This document shows, one piece after another, positions 1 to 6,837 of a stretch of DNA of 15,013 nucleotides. Origin of the DNA: DATKGN01 sp964385705. Its GTDB lineage: Bacteria; Patescibacteriota; Microgenomatia; UBA10105; UBA927. The notes beneath the pieces are model-generated. The model was not told the DNA's origin, searched no databases, and saw only the letters and a program-made list of their open reading frames with translations. Position numbers and translations under genes: made by a program. The stretch spans positions 1-15,013 of the forward strand of contig CAYLQG010000036.1 of assembly GCA_964385705.1 (NCBI GenBank). Direction: 5' to 3'. How positions within the stretch are numbered: position 1 is the stretch's first letter; the number at the start of each line of letters is the position of its first letter.

Positions 1-247
1 GTTCAGCGAAAACATCTATATCTGGTCCATCTTTTAATAAAATATATCCAAATCTATTAGCTTTTTCATCGATAACCAATAAATCGATTGTGGAGACTTC
101 ATTGGCTTCACTAAGCTGGCTTTGTAACTCCGAGATGGATATATTGGATAACTCTTCTCGTGTTCCTTCAGCCAAAAGTCGTGGCTTTGTAGCGCCTTCT
201 TCTGGTTCGCCGTAATCGTATGGTTTTGGATGAGTATATATTTTCAT
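1..247 (-). CDS. Partial hypothetical protein, N-terminal 82 residues
   Basis: Reading the minus strand from the ATG at 247 gives an uninterrupted frame that leaves the window at its left edge, so the C-terminus is missing. The visible protein starts MKIYTHPKPYDYGEPEEG and continues with an acidic, Pro/Glu-rich stretch, then a more ordered-looking part (STIDLLVIDEKANRFGYILL) that resembles a beta-alpha-beta segment. I do not recognise the family. A second in-frame ATG at 256 would add three residues, but it directly abuts a -10-like box, so 247 is preferred. No Shine-Dalgarno is visible. The gene lies on the same strand as typA and about 50 bases downstream of it, with its own promoter-like sequence between them. 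It is more A+T-rich than typA. Confidence 0.6.
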   Translation of the reverse strand, partial: MKIYTHPKPYDYGEPEEGATKPRLLAEGTREELSNISISELQSQLSEANEVSTIDLLVIDEKANRFGYILLKDGPDIDVFAE

Positions 248-256
248 ATATATCAT

Positions 257-285
257 AGTATATCACTATATTTATTAGAAGACGA
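257..285 (-). promoter_or_regulatory. Probable extended -10 promoter of the left-edge gene
   Basis: On the minus strand, TATACT (262-257) is preceded by TGA, giving an extended -10 (TGN-TATACT). A weak -35 (TCGTCT, 285-280, three of six consensus bases) lies 17 bases upstream. Transcription would start near 250, only about three bases before the ATG at 247, so the mRNA would be nearly leaderless. Called from consensus only. Confidence 0.4.
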
Positions 286-300
286 GTCAGTTACCATTAC

Positions 301-2121
301 TTACGAAGCTCGTTGCGCTCTTACGCGGTCGATTTTGGCGAGGTGTTTTTTGCGGAGACGCAGGTTTTTTGGCGTCACTTCCAATAGCTCATCGTCTTCG
401 ATAAAGTCGAGACATTGTTCGAGTGAGAGAACGGTCGGCGGATCAAGCTGGATGGCGATATCGGCATTGGCAGAGTGGATGTTCGTTAACTTCTTGGTTT
501 TACACACATTGATATCGATATCATTTTGCTTCGGATTGATGCCGATGATCATCCCCTCATAGACGGGTACTCCGGGTCCGATAAACGCCTTACCGCGGTC
601 CTGGACGGTCGTGAGGGCATATGCAGAGGAGACGCCGGTTTCCCACGAGATAAGGACGCCGTTTCTGAGTTTCGGTATGTGGGGAGTCAACGGGAAGTAT
701 CCAATGAACCGAGTGGCAAAAATGCCTTTCCCGCGGGTTTTGGTCATGATATCACTCCTGAACCCCAGCAAATTCCGGCTCGAGACCTTATAGACCATGC
801 GGGTGATGTTCCGTTCGTCGGTGTGGGTATCTAAAAGCTCCGCGCGGCGTTTCCCCAACTCCTCAGTGATTACACCGACCATATTCGTATCGATTTCGAT
901 CGTGATTTCCTCAAAGGGCTCGCTTTTGACGCCGTCAATATCCTTCAGGATCACTTCCGGCTTACTGACCTGGAGTTCATATCCTTCACGGCGAAGGTTC
1001 TCAATTAATACCGCAAGGTGAAGCTCGCCCCGGCCGCAGACGATAAATCCCTGTCCTGACGGATTTTCATCGATTTTGAGGCCGATATTGGTTTGTTTTT
1101 CCTTAAGTAGCCGCTGATGGATCTGGCGCGCATTGCAGAATTTGCCGTCGCGGCCCGCAAGTGGGGAAGTGTTGGCAGCCACTAAAATTTTAAGCGTCGG
1201 CTCTTCGAGTTTTATCATCGGGTATCCTGTTGGATCAGATGGATCAGCAATCGTGTGTCCGATGCCGACATCAGGGATTCCGGTGAGGGCGATGATATCG
1301 CCGGGTTCACTTTTTGCAACTTCGACGCGGTTGAGGCCGACACTGGTAAAAACCTGTTCGACTTTACATTGGCCGAGTTTTTCGTTTTCCAGAAGGTGGA
1401 CGATGGATTGACCGGGAGAAATAGTCCCCTGGGTGACTTTGCCGATTGCAAAAGTCCCCTTGTAATTATCGAAATCGAGGGTAGAAACAAGCATCTTAAA
1501 TGGTTTATCAGCATCCATTTTCGGTTGGGGAATCTGTTCAATAATCGTCTTAAAAAGCGGTGTGAGGTCACCCGGTAGGTTCATATTCCCAGGATATGAT
1601 TCCCAAGCTTTGCCTTCGCGGCCGATTGCGTAGAGAACCGGAAAGTTCAAATGATGTTCATGCTTCGCAAGCCGGAGAAATAATTCTTCGGTTTCCCGTA
1701 ACACTTCGGTGGCTCTGGCGTCTTTGCGGTCAATTTTGTTAATTACAACAATCACTTTGAGATTGTTTTCAAGTGCTTTCTGAAGGACAAACTGGGTCTG
1801 GGGAAGCGGGCCCTCAGCCGCGTCCACTATGAGAAGTGCGCCGTCAGCCATATTGATCGTCCGTTCAACTTCGCCGCTGAAATCGGAGTGACCGGGGGTG
1901 TCGATAATATTGATTTTTGTATTGTTATAGCGGACCGCGGTATTTTTCGCGAGGATCGTGATCCCTTTTTCCCGCTCAAGATCGTTGCTATCGAGAATCG
2001 TCGTTTGAGTCATTTCAGCCTCGTTTTCGCGGAATGTATGGGTCTGTTTTAGCATCCCGTCAACGAGAGTTGTTTTACCATGATCCACATGAGCGATGAT
2101 TGCAATATTCCGTATGTCCAT
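301..2121 (-). CDS. typA: Translational GTPase TypA/BipA
   Basis: TypA is an EF-G-like GTPase that binds the ribosome and supports 50S assembly and growth under stress or cold. The start at 2121 gives 606 residues, normal for the family. An in-frame extension to 2154 would need a TTG and adds residues that are not family-like. Visible GTPase motifs are G1 AHVDHGKT (10-17), the switch-I region with EREKGITI (49-56), G3 DTPGHSDF (74-81) and G4 NKID (128-131). They are followed by beta-barrel domain II, EF-G-like domains III and V, and the TypA-specific C-terminal region, including GRGELHLAVLIENLRREG and the late GKAFIGPGVPVYEGMIIG stretch. A GGAGGG Shine-Dalgarno lies at 2142-2137, with an unusually long 15-base spacing to the ATG. 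The gene is divergent from ftsK and looks intact. Confidence 0.97.
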   Translation of the reverse strand: MDIRNIAIIAHVDHGKTTLVDGMLKQTHTFRENEAEMTQTTILDSNDLEREKGITILAKNTAVRYNNTKINIIDTPGHSDFSGEVERTINMADGALLIVDAAEGPLPQTQFVLQKALENNLKVIVVINKIDRKDARATEVLRETEELFLRLAKHEHHLNFPVLYAIGREGKAWESYPGNMNLPGDLTPLFKTIIEQIPQPKMDADKPFKMLVSTLDFDNYKGTFAIGKVTQGTISPGQSIVHLLENEKLGQCKVEQVFTSVGLNRVEVAKSEPGDIIALTGIPDVGIGHTIADPSDPTGYPMIKLEEPTLKILVAANTSPLAGRDGKFCNARQIHQRLLKEKQTNIGLKIDENPSGQGFIVCGRGELHLAVLIENLRREGYELQVSKPEVILKDIDGVKSEPFEEITIEIDTNMVGVITEELGKRRAELLDTHTDERNITRMVYKVSSRNLLGFRSDIMTKTRGKGIFATRFIGYFPLTPHIPKLRNGVLISWETGVSSAYALTTVQDRGKAFIGPGVPVYEGMIIGINPKQNDIDINVCKTKKLTNIHSANADIAIQLDPPTVLSLEQCLDFIEDDELLEVTPKNLRLRKKHLAKIDRVRAQRAS

Positions 2122-2201
2122 ATTAAAAAAATAAATCCCTCCGTCCGCGTTCAATCCTGCCGCGATGAGTGGAGGGTGTCAAGTGATACTTCTTAGGTAA
2201 A

Positions 2202-2230
2202 ATTATATCAAATAAGGTTGCGGCTGTCGA
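2202..2230 (-). promoter_or_regulatory. typA promoter (extended -10)
   Basis: On the minus strand, TCGACA (2230-2225, five of six to consensus) is followed by a 17-base spacer that ends in TGA, then a perfect TATAAT (2207-2202). The start point would be near 2195, leaving a leader of about 74 bases that holds GGAGGG. The -35 sits inside the spacer of the opposing ftsK promoter. Confidence 0.65.
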
Positions 2231-2246
2231 ATTTTGGGCCTATACT
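2218..2246 (+). promoter_or_regulatory. ftsK promoter predicting a leaderless transcript
   Basis: A weak -35 TTGCGG (2218-2223) and -10 TATACT (2241-2246) are separated by 17 bases. The -10 ends six bases before the ftsK ATG at 2253, so the expected start point coincides with the A of the start codon. No Shine-Dalgarno precedes the ATG, which fits leaderless initiation. Confidence 0.5.
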
Positions 2247-2252
2247 ATCTCT

Positions 2253-4448
2253 ATGTCTAGGAAACGACGTTCTTTTTTGGGTGGGGGAAAACGGAAGTAC
2301 CACAAACGAAATCCGTTTCAAATTAAGCTTAAACAACAAACGGTTCTTACGGTCGGAGCGATTTGGCTTTGGCTGTTCGCCGGCATCATCACACTCTCGT
2401 TTTTTGCCAATGGCGAACTTCTGACCCGGCTCCGTGAAGAACTCATGCTCCACGTCGGCTGGATTATGTACGGACTACCACCTTTCCTCGTGACCTTAAG
2501 CTTTCTTTTTTTTAAGATAAAATCCGATATCGGAAAACCCAATGTTCCGATGGGGATCGGTGTTATTCTTTTATCCCTCATGGCCCTTACGCAGGCGGGG
2601 ATTGCGGGTGACGCAATTTGGAATGTGCTCATGATCCATCTTTCGACGGAAGGCGCTCTTTTAACCTATCTCGCTTTATTTATTATCGGGATTATCCTTC
2701 TTTTTAATTCGTCGCTTGATGCGGTCATGAATTTCGTCATCACAGGAGCGGAGACGGCAGTCGGCGGGATCGGAAATTTTTTTGGTTCACTGTTCACGAA
2801 AAAAGACGATCTGTCATTTGCTCCCGGTAAAACGCAGATGAAAATTAAAGGCATGGATGATAGTAAGCCCGTGATGATCAAAGCGCCGATGGTACCGCCG
2901 CCGGTTCCGGGCAAAGCACCGGTTCACACGGCGGGTACCGGAGTCAAGGCGGAGGTAAAGATAAAAGATACGACACTTGCAACACCCCCCGATATGAAAA
3001 TGTGGGAATATCCGCCGGTTTCACTCCTTTCCGACGGTCCGGGACAGAAGGCAGACCGCGGAGATGTGCGGCGAAATGCATCAACCATCGAAAAAACACT
3101 TGAAAGTTTCGGGATTCAGGCAAAAGTTGCGGAGGTTAACTCAGGGCCTGCCGTCACGCAGTACGCGATTGAGATTGCCCTTGGCACTAAAGTATCGAAA
3201 ATTACGTCATTATCAAGCGACTTGGCTCTCTCGCTTTCCGCGCCGACCGGCGCCGTGCGTATAGAAGCTCCGATTCCCGGGCGTAATCTCGTCGGTATAG
3301 AGATTCCGAATAGGGGCCTTGAATTCGTTACCCTTAAAAAAATGCTTCAATCGGATGTGATGCGGAAAGCCAAAAGTAAACTGGCTGTTGCACTCGGACT
3401 TGATGTCTCCGGAAATCCGGTTATAGCGGATATCGGGAAAATGCCGCACGCGCTGGTGGCGGGCACTACCGGTTCCGGAAAATCAGTGCTTATCAATTCA
3501 TGGATAACATCACTTCTTTTCCAAACGAACCCTTCAGAGGTGAAGCTTATTATGGTTGATCCGAAACGCGTTGAACTCACGGGATATAACGGAATTCCTC
3601 ATTTGCTGACACCCGTTATCGTTGAACCGGATAAAATTCTCTCGGCACTCCGGTGGGCGACGAGCGAAATGGAGCACCGGTATAAACAATTTGCCGAAGT
3701 CGGTGTTCGTAATATTGACGGATTCAACGAACTGTCGGGTTTTCAGGCAATGCCGTATATTGTCATTTTCATTGATGAGTTGGCTGATCTTATGGCTTAT
3801 GCTCCAGTCGAAGTTGAAGATACGATCTGTCGCCTCGCTCAAATGGCACGGGCAACCGGTATTCATCTGGTGCTCGCGACCCAACGGCCGAGCGTCGATG
3901 TCATCACTGGTCTTATTAAGGCGAACGTTCCGACCCGTATCGCGTTTAACGTATCATCCATGATTGATTCCCGAGTTGTTTTGGATATGCCCGGTGCTGA
4001 AAAATTACTTGGCCGGGGAGATATGCTCTACATTCCCGCCGACCAGTCAAAACCGAGCCGCATCCAGGGCACGTACGTATCAGAGCATGAAGTTGCAAAA
4101 GTGGTTGAATTCCTGAAAAGTAAAAATTCGCCGGTTCAATACACCGAAGAAGTGACGAGTCATCCTGTGGCAATCGGCGGAAAGAAGGGGATGATGGGCG
4201 GTGGAAGCGCTGACGGTAAAGATCAGATGTTCGAACAGGCGCTCAGGCTCATTTGTCAACATGACAAGGCTTCGGCATCGCTTCTCCAGCGGAGGCTCTC
4301 TGTCGGTTACGCACGTGCGGCGCGCATTCTTGATCAACTTGAAGAAGCGGGAATTATCGGACCTGCCGAAGGGTCAAAACCACGCGATGTTCTGGTGAAA
4401 AACCCCGATGAATATCTTGCCCAACAACAAGAACAGCAAGCGGAATAA
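2253..4448 (+). CDS. ftsK: DNA translocase FtsK/SpoIIIE
   Basis: Membrane-anchored, hexameric, ATP-driven DNA pump that clears and segregates chromosome termini at the division septum. The 731-residue protein has a very basic N-terminus, four predicted membrane helices (about 31-51, 68-87, 98-117 and 134-152), and a short Pro/Lys-rich linker (about 185-250), much shorter than in E. coli FtsK. Next come the alpha/beta translocase domains with Walker A GTTGSGKS (404-411) and Walker B VIFIDELADLM (D508, E509), and the RQ-type segment ATQRPSVDVITGLIKAN. A C-terminal winged-helix gamma domain (about 654-720, with QRRLSVGYARAARILDQLEEAGI) is present; in the family it reads polar DNA motifs such as KOPS and contacts XerD. 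The ATG at 2253 lies just after a -10 box. The RodZ-like gene follows six bases after the stop, so the two are probably co-transcribed. Confidence 0.97.
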   Translation: MSRKRRSFLGGGKRKYHKRNPFQIKLKQQTVLTVGAIWLWLFAGIITLSFFANGELLTRLREELMLHVGWIMYGLPPFLVTLSFLFFKIKSDIGKPNVPMGIGVILLSLMALTQAGIAGDAIWNVLMIHLSTEGALLTYLALFIIGIILLFNSSLDAVMNFVITGAETAVGGIGNFFGSLFTKKDDLSFAPGKTQMKIKGMDDSKPVMIKAPMVPPPVPGKAPVHTAGTGVKAEVKIKDTTLATPPDMKMWEYPPVSLLSDGPGQKADRGDVRRNASTIEKTLESFGIQAKVAEVNSGPAVTQYAIEIALGTKVSKITSLSSDLALSLSAPTGAVRIEAPIPGRNLVGIEIPNRGLEFVTLKKMLQSDVMRKAKSKLAVALGLDVSGNPVIADIGKMPHALVAGTTGSGKSVLINSWITSLLFQTNPSEVKLIMVDPKRVELTGYNGIPHLLTPVIVEPDKILSALRWATSEMEHRYKQFAEVGVRNIDGFNELSGFQAMPYIVIFIDELADLMAYAPVEVEDTICRLAQMARATGIHLVLATQRPSVDVITGLIKANVPTRIAFNVSSMIDSRVVLDMPGAEKLLGRGDMLYIPADQSKPSRIQGTYVSEHEVAKVVEFLKSKNSPVQYTEEVTSHPVAIGGKKGMMGGGSADGKDQMFEQALRLICQHDKASASLLQRRLSVGYARAARILDQLEEAGIIGPAEGSKPRDVLVKNPDEYLAQQQEQQAE

Positions 4449-4454
4449 CTTCAT

Positions 4455-5105
4455 ATGAAAACTGTCGGAGAAATGCTTCAGGAAGCCCGTCAGAGCAAGC
4501 ATCTAACGCTTGAGGATATTGAACAGGGCACGAAAATCCGCTTAAAATTTTTACGGGCAATCGAATCAAATGATTTTGGCACCATGCCGTCATTATCCTA
4601 CGCCAAAGGATTTGTAAAGAATTATGGTGAGTACTTAGGAATGGACAGCCGCGTTGTGTTGGCTTTTTTCAGAAGGCAGATTGCTGATGCACCCAAATCG
4701 AGTTTGCTCCCGAAAGGGATGGAACAGCCGCTCAACAGATCGCTTATCCAATTGACGCCGGGCCGGTTTATCGGACTTATTGTGGTCGTTTGCGTAGTGC
4801 TCTTTTTAGCGTATTTTGTGCTTCAATACCGGACGCTGAACCAACCGCCGCCACTTATTGTTGACCAGCCGACAAACCAACGGGTGGTGACTGACAGTCG
4901 AGTGGACATCTTCGGAAGAACGGACCCTGATGCCACCGTGACCATTAATGGGATAAGCGTATTGGTCCGCGGAGACGGTAAATTTTTCGATCAGGTCGGC
5001 CTGGATTCAGGTGTAAATAACATCGTCATAACCGCGACAAGCCGGTTCGGTAAATCGTCGACCGTTACGCGCGAAGTCGGATACACGACAGGAGAAAACC
5101 ATTGA
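4455..5105 (+). CDS. RodZ-like membrane helix-turn-helix protein with Ig-like external domain
   Basis: This 216-residue protein has the RodZ architecture. The cytoplasmic N-terminus (1-75) is an HTH_25/Xre-like helix-turn-helix that begins with the typical GEMLQEARQSKHLTLEDIEQGTKI; in RodZ it binds MreB rather than DNA. A basic linker and one membrane helix (about 105-124) follow. The external part (about 137-210) does not look like the usual RodZ C-terminal domain. It resembles a glucodextranase-B-like immunoglobulin fold (GRTDPDATVTINGISV, then DGKFFDQVGLDSGVNNIVITA). It starts six bases after ftsK with no clear Shine-Dalgarno, suggesting coupled translation. The likely role is envelope shape or division scaffolding. 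Placement in the RodZ family is well supported, but partner binding is inferred and no mreB is visible in the window. Confidence 0.8.
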   Translation: MKTVGEMLQEARQSKHLTLEDIEQGTKIRLKFLRAIESNDFGTMPSLSYAKGFVKNYGEYLGMDSRVVLAFFRRQIADAPKSSLLPKGMEQPLNRSLIQLTPGRFIGLIVVVCVVLFLAYFVLQYRTLNQPPPLIVDQPTNQRVVTDSRVDIFGRTDPDATVTINGISVLVRGDGKFFDQVGLDSGVNNIVITATSRFGKSSTVTREVGYTTGENH

Positions 5106-5130
5106 CATACGCGTGATTTTGCGTAATACT
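5102..5130 (+). promoter_or_regulatory. Promoter of the YtxG/YtxH-like pair
   Basis: A perfect TTGACA (5102-5107) is followed by a 17-base spacer and AATACT (5125-5130, four of six to consensus). The -35 overlaps the TGA stop codon of the RodZ-like gene. The expected start point is near 5137, giving a leader of about 28 bases to the ATG at 5165, or about four bases to the alternative TTG at 5141. Confidence 0.5.
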
Positions 5131-5164
5131 TAACGCACATTTGAGTCAGCATTTTTTTCTGCCC

Positions 5165-5425
5165 ATGGATCCTATCGCGCTCACTATTATCGGCGTCAGT
5201 ATAACCCTCACGATTGTCCTCGTTGTTATCGGCATCCAGATCGCCCTCATTCTCAAAGAATTCCGGGCTACCGTACAGAAAAGCAACAAAATGCTTGATG
5301 ACGCCGGGAAAGTTACGGGAACGGTGAGCGAAGGCGTGACGAGCGCCGCCGGTTTCGTCAACGGCATCCGCGCCGGACTTTCTATGATCACTTCCATTCA
5401 GAAAAAAGGAGATCACCGTGAATAA
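5165..5425 (+). CDS. Small membrane protein, DUF948/YtxG-like
   Basis: An 86-residue protein with one N-terminal membrane helix (about 5-30, LTIIGVSITLTIVLVVIGIQ). It is followed by an amphipathic segment with the pattern LKEFRATVQKSNKMLDDAGKVTGTVSEG, as in DUF948 proteins such as Bacillus YtxG. The start is uncertain: the frame can extend upstream to a TTG at 5141 (94 residues), but the ATG at 5165 places the membrane helix at the very N-terminus. Neither has a clear Shine-Dalgarno. The 3' end overlaps the next gene by eight bases. In Bacillus, ytxG and ytxH are neighbours in a general-stress operon, and the same order here supports both assignments. The molecular function is not established. 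Confidence 0.7.
   Translation: MDPIALTIIGVSITLTIVLVVIGIQIALILKEFRATVQKSNKMLDDAGKVTGTVSEGVTSAAGFVNGIRAGLSMITSIQKKGDHRE
5406..5411 (+). promoter_or_regulatory. Shine-Dalgarno deciding a GTG start
   Basis: AAGGAG ends six bases before the GTG at 5418, the ideal spacing. It therefore selects this GTG over the in-frame ATG at 5439. It lies inside the coding region of the preceding gene. Confidence 0.7.
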
Positions 5426-5810
5426 TGATCGCCGCGGGATGGACATGCAGTTTCTCTTCGGACTATTTATCGGGGGATTAGTCGGCGCCCTCATTATATT
5501 TTTCCTCGGCACAAAAGAAGGTAAAAAAGTTGAAAAAGTTATCGAAGATAAGGGGAGGGGTCTTGCTGATGATCTCGGCGACCAGTTAAAACAATTAGAA
5601 AAAAAAGGGCAGGAGCTGGTAAAGCAGGGCGAGGAAATAAAAGAACAGGTCATGGAGACACTTGAAGATAAGAAAGAAGATATGACGGAATCAACCACGC
5701 AAAAATTAGATACAGCACTTGCTCACATAGAAGAGTTGCAATCGCAAAGTCTTGATACGACCGCCGCACTCAGAAGACGCATCTTCAAAAACGTCCCGAA
5801 GAAACGATAA
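5418..5810 (+). CDS. YtxH-like membrane protein with coiled coil
   Basis: A 130-residue protein that begins with GTG behind a strong AAGGAG. A short hydrophilic head is followed by one Gly-rich membrane helix (about 11-30, QFLFGLFIGGLVGALIIFFL), then GTKEGKKV, the hallmark transition of the YtxH family (gas-vesicle/general-stress-like proteins). The rest (about 45-115) is highly charged, rich in Lys, Glu and Gln with heptad character, and probably a long coiled coil facing the cytoplasm. It ends in a basic tail (RRRIFKNVPKKR). It overlaps the YtxG-like gene by eight bases, so translation is coupled. The two are likely partners at the membrane in a stress-related role by analogy with Bacillus. 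No enzymatic motif is present. Confidence 0.75.
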   Translation: MNNDRRGMDMQFLFGLFIGGLVGALIIFFLGTKEGKKVEKVIEDKGRGLADDLGDQLKQLEKKGQELVKQGEEIKEQVMETLEDKKEDMTESTTQKLDTALAHIEELQSQSLDTTAALRRRIFKNVPKKR

Positions 5811-5930
5811 TTGGGTTTCGCCTAAGTCCTTTTTAATTTGAGAATCTTCATGTTACGTAGCTTTCGATAGCTAATTATTGATTATCAGACTATTTTAAAC
5901 CAAATTGTAGTTCGAAGATGGGTAAAATTA

Positions 5931-5958
5931 TTGACACAGCAACATAATATGATATTAT
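5931..5958 (+). promoter_or_regulatory. Strong sigma-70-type promoter of the orphan gene
   Basis: A perfect TTGACA (5931-5936) and TATTAT (5953-5958, five of six) are separated by 16 bases. The start point is expected near 5965, giving a leader of about 23 bases that carries a strong Shine-Dalgarno. This is the best consensus promoter in the window apart from that of typA. Confidence 0.65.
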
Positions 5959-5975
5959 TCGTCCGTTAATGAAAT

Positions 5976-5982
5976 AAAGGAG
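5976..5982 (+). promoter_or_regulatory. Shine-Dalgarno AAAGGAG of the orphan gene
   Basis: AAAGGAG ends five bases before the ATG at 5988. It is the strongest ribosome binding site in the window and contrasts with the SD-less starts of ftsK, alaS and msrB. Confidence 0.75.
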
Positions 5983-5987
5983 TATTT

Positions 5988-6731
5988 ATGACAGAAAAAA
6001 ACTTAGGTGTTGCCGGAGACGCGATGGTCCGTGATTTAGGCATTTTTTTAGAAACTCAAAATAAGTATTTGATTCCTGAACTAAATAAAAGATATGGTGT
6101 AATGGGGGTATCAATGGGATTTGCTTGTATTGTCGCTGATATTAAGGATAAAACAATGGAGGCTCTTAGAGTTAATCGTATGACCCCGGACCCAATATTA
6201 GAATCGATGGTTGTAGGCCGCATGAAACGGAATTTACCGCTCATGTTTGAACTTGTGGATGGAGCTGGGACAGATTCACATCCATGGCTGGCAAATGTTA
6301 TATGTAAATCATCTGATGAAGATGTCCGTGCCCTTGCAGCATATACATTTTCATTTGAAAAATTTAATACTCCGGCTTTTAATACGCTAATTATTGATAG
6401 ATACAAAAAAACTGAGGGTACTAGCGCGCAAATAGCGATTGCTTATGCACTGTATCAGGCAGGAGAAAAATCATATTTAAAGAAGCATATTGATAACAAT
6501 CAATTTTTGACAAGTAAAACCTCATATGAGCAGCTTGTGCAAAGGATGTTTGGGTCAAACCAACAAGAGAAAGAGGATGCAGTAGTAACTTTTTTAGCAT
6601 TTCCGCAGGTTATGGGTATAACTGACAGACCTGGTTTGATCGAAATGATAGCGATCGATATTGCAAGTGATGGCGAAGCATATAAAAATGACACACGTAT
6701 GTATTGGAATCGTAAAAAATATTCTGAATAG
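5988..6731 (+). CDS. Orphan protein with possible HEAT-like repeats
   Basis: A 247-residue soluble protein without signal peptide or membrane helix. I do not recognise it as a named family. Residues about 108-170 look alpha-helical and repetitive: DEDVRALAAYTFSFEKFNTPAFN is followed about 35 residues later by AQIAIAYALYQAGEKSYLKKHI. This spacing and the R/A-A-x-A-L pattern recall PBS-lyase-type HEAT repeats, which are usually protein-binding scaffolds. The remainder also looks helical. The gene has its own promoter and a strong AAAGGAG. Its codons are clearly more A+T-rich than those of the flanking genes, and it is bounded by A+T-rich spacers, which suggests separate acquisition. It is on the same strand as alaS but not tightly linked to it. 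The HEAT assignment is an inference from the sequence pattern. Confidence 0.75.
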   Translation: MTEKNLGVAGDAMVRDLGIFLETQNKYLIPELNKRYGVMGVSMGFACIVADIKDKTMEALRVNRMTPDPILESMVVGRMKRNLPLMFELVDGAGTDSHPWLANVICKSSDEDVRALAAYTFSFEKFNTPAFNTLIIDRYKKTEGTSAQIAIAYALYQAGEKSYLKKHIDNNQFLTSKTSYEQLVQRMFGSNQQEKEDAVVTFLAFPQVMGITDRPGLIEMIAIDIASDGEAYKNDTRMYWNRKKYSE

Positions 6732-6821
6732 CTGATAAATTTAGTTAGTACTCTAATTAGACAATTTCAAATACGGTTAATATAAGTAAATTTCCTTAGT
6801 GCTCCTAACACATGATTCAAA

Positions 6822-6830
6822 TGGTATAAT
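6822..6830 (+). promoter_or_regulatory. Extended -10 promoter of alaS
   Basis: TGG plus a perfect TATAAT (6825-6830) forms an extended -10. No convincing -35 lies 16-18 bases upstream, which extended -10 promoters can tolerate. The ATG at 6838 begins eight bases after the last T of the box, so the mRNA is predicted to start at, or one base before, the start codon. Confidence 0.6.
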
Positions 6831-6837
6831 GCACTAT

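Noticed and set aside
2154..2182. Second minus-strand promoter for typA using a perfect TTGACA (2182-2177)
   Set aside because: At 17 bases the -10 would be CAGGAT, a poor match, while the extended TATAAT at 2207-2202 with TCGACA is much better.
4991..5698. Long open frame of 235 codons on the minus strand
   Set aside because: It is antisense to the RodZ-like, YtxG-like and YtxH-like genes, is Ser/Phe/Cys-rich with no recognisable domain, and has no promoter or ribosome binding site. The plus-strand genes have family motifs.
5858..5873. Possible terminator hairpin (TAGCT, 6-base loop, AGCTA) after the YtxH-like gene
   Set aside because: The stem is only five pairs, A/T-heavy, and no T-run follows; too weak to call a terminator.
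6799..6837. Upstream GTG start extending alaS by 13 residues
   Set aside because: The extension would contain the extended -10 box and does not resemble AlaRS N-termini; the ATG at 6838 matches the family start.
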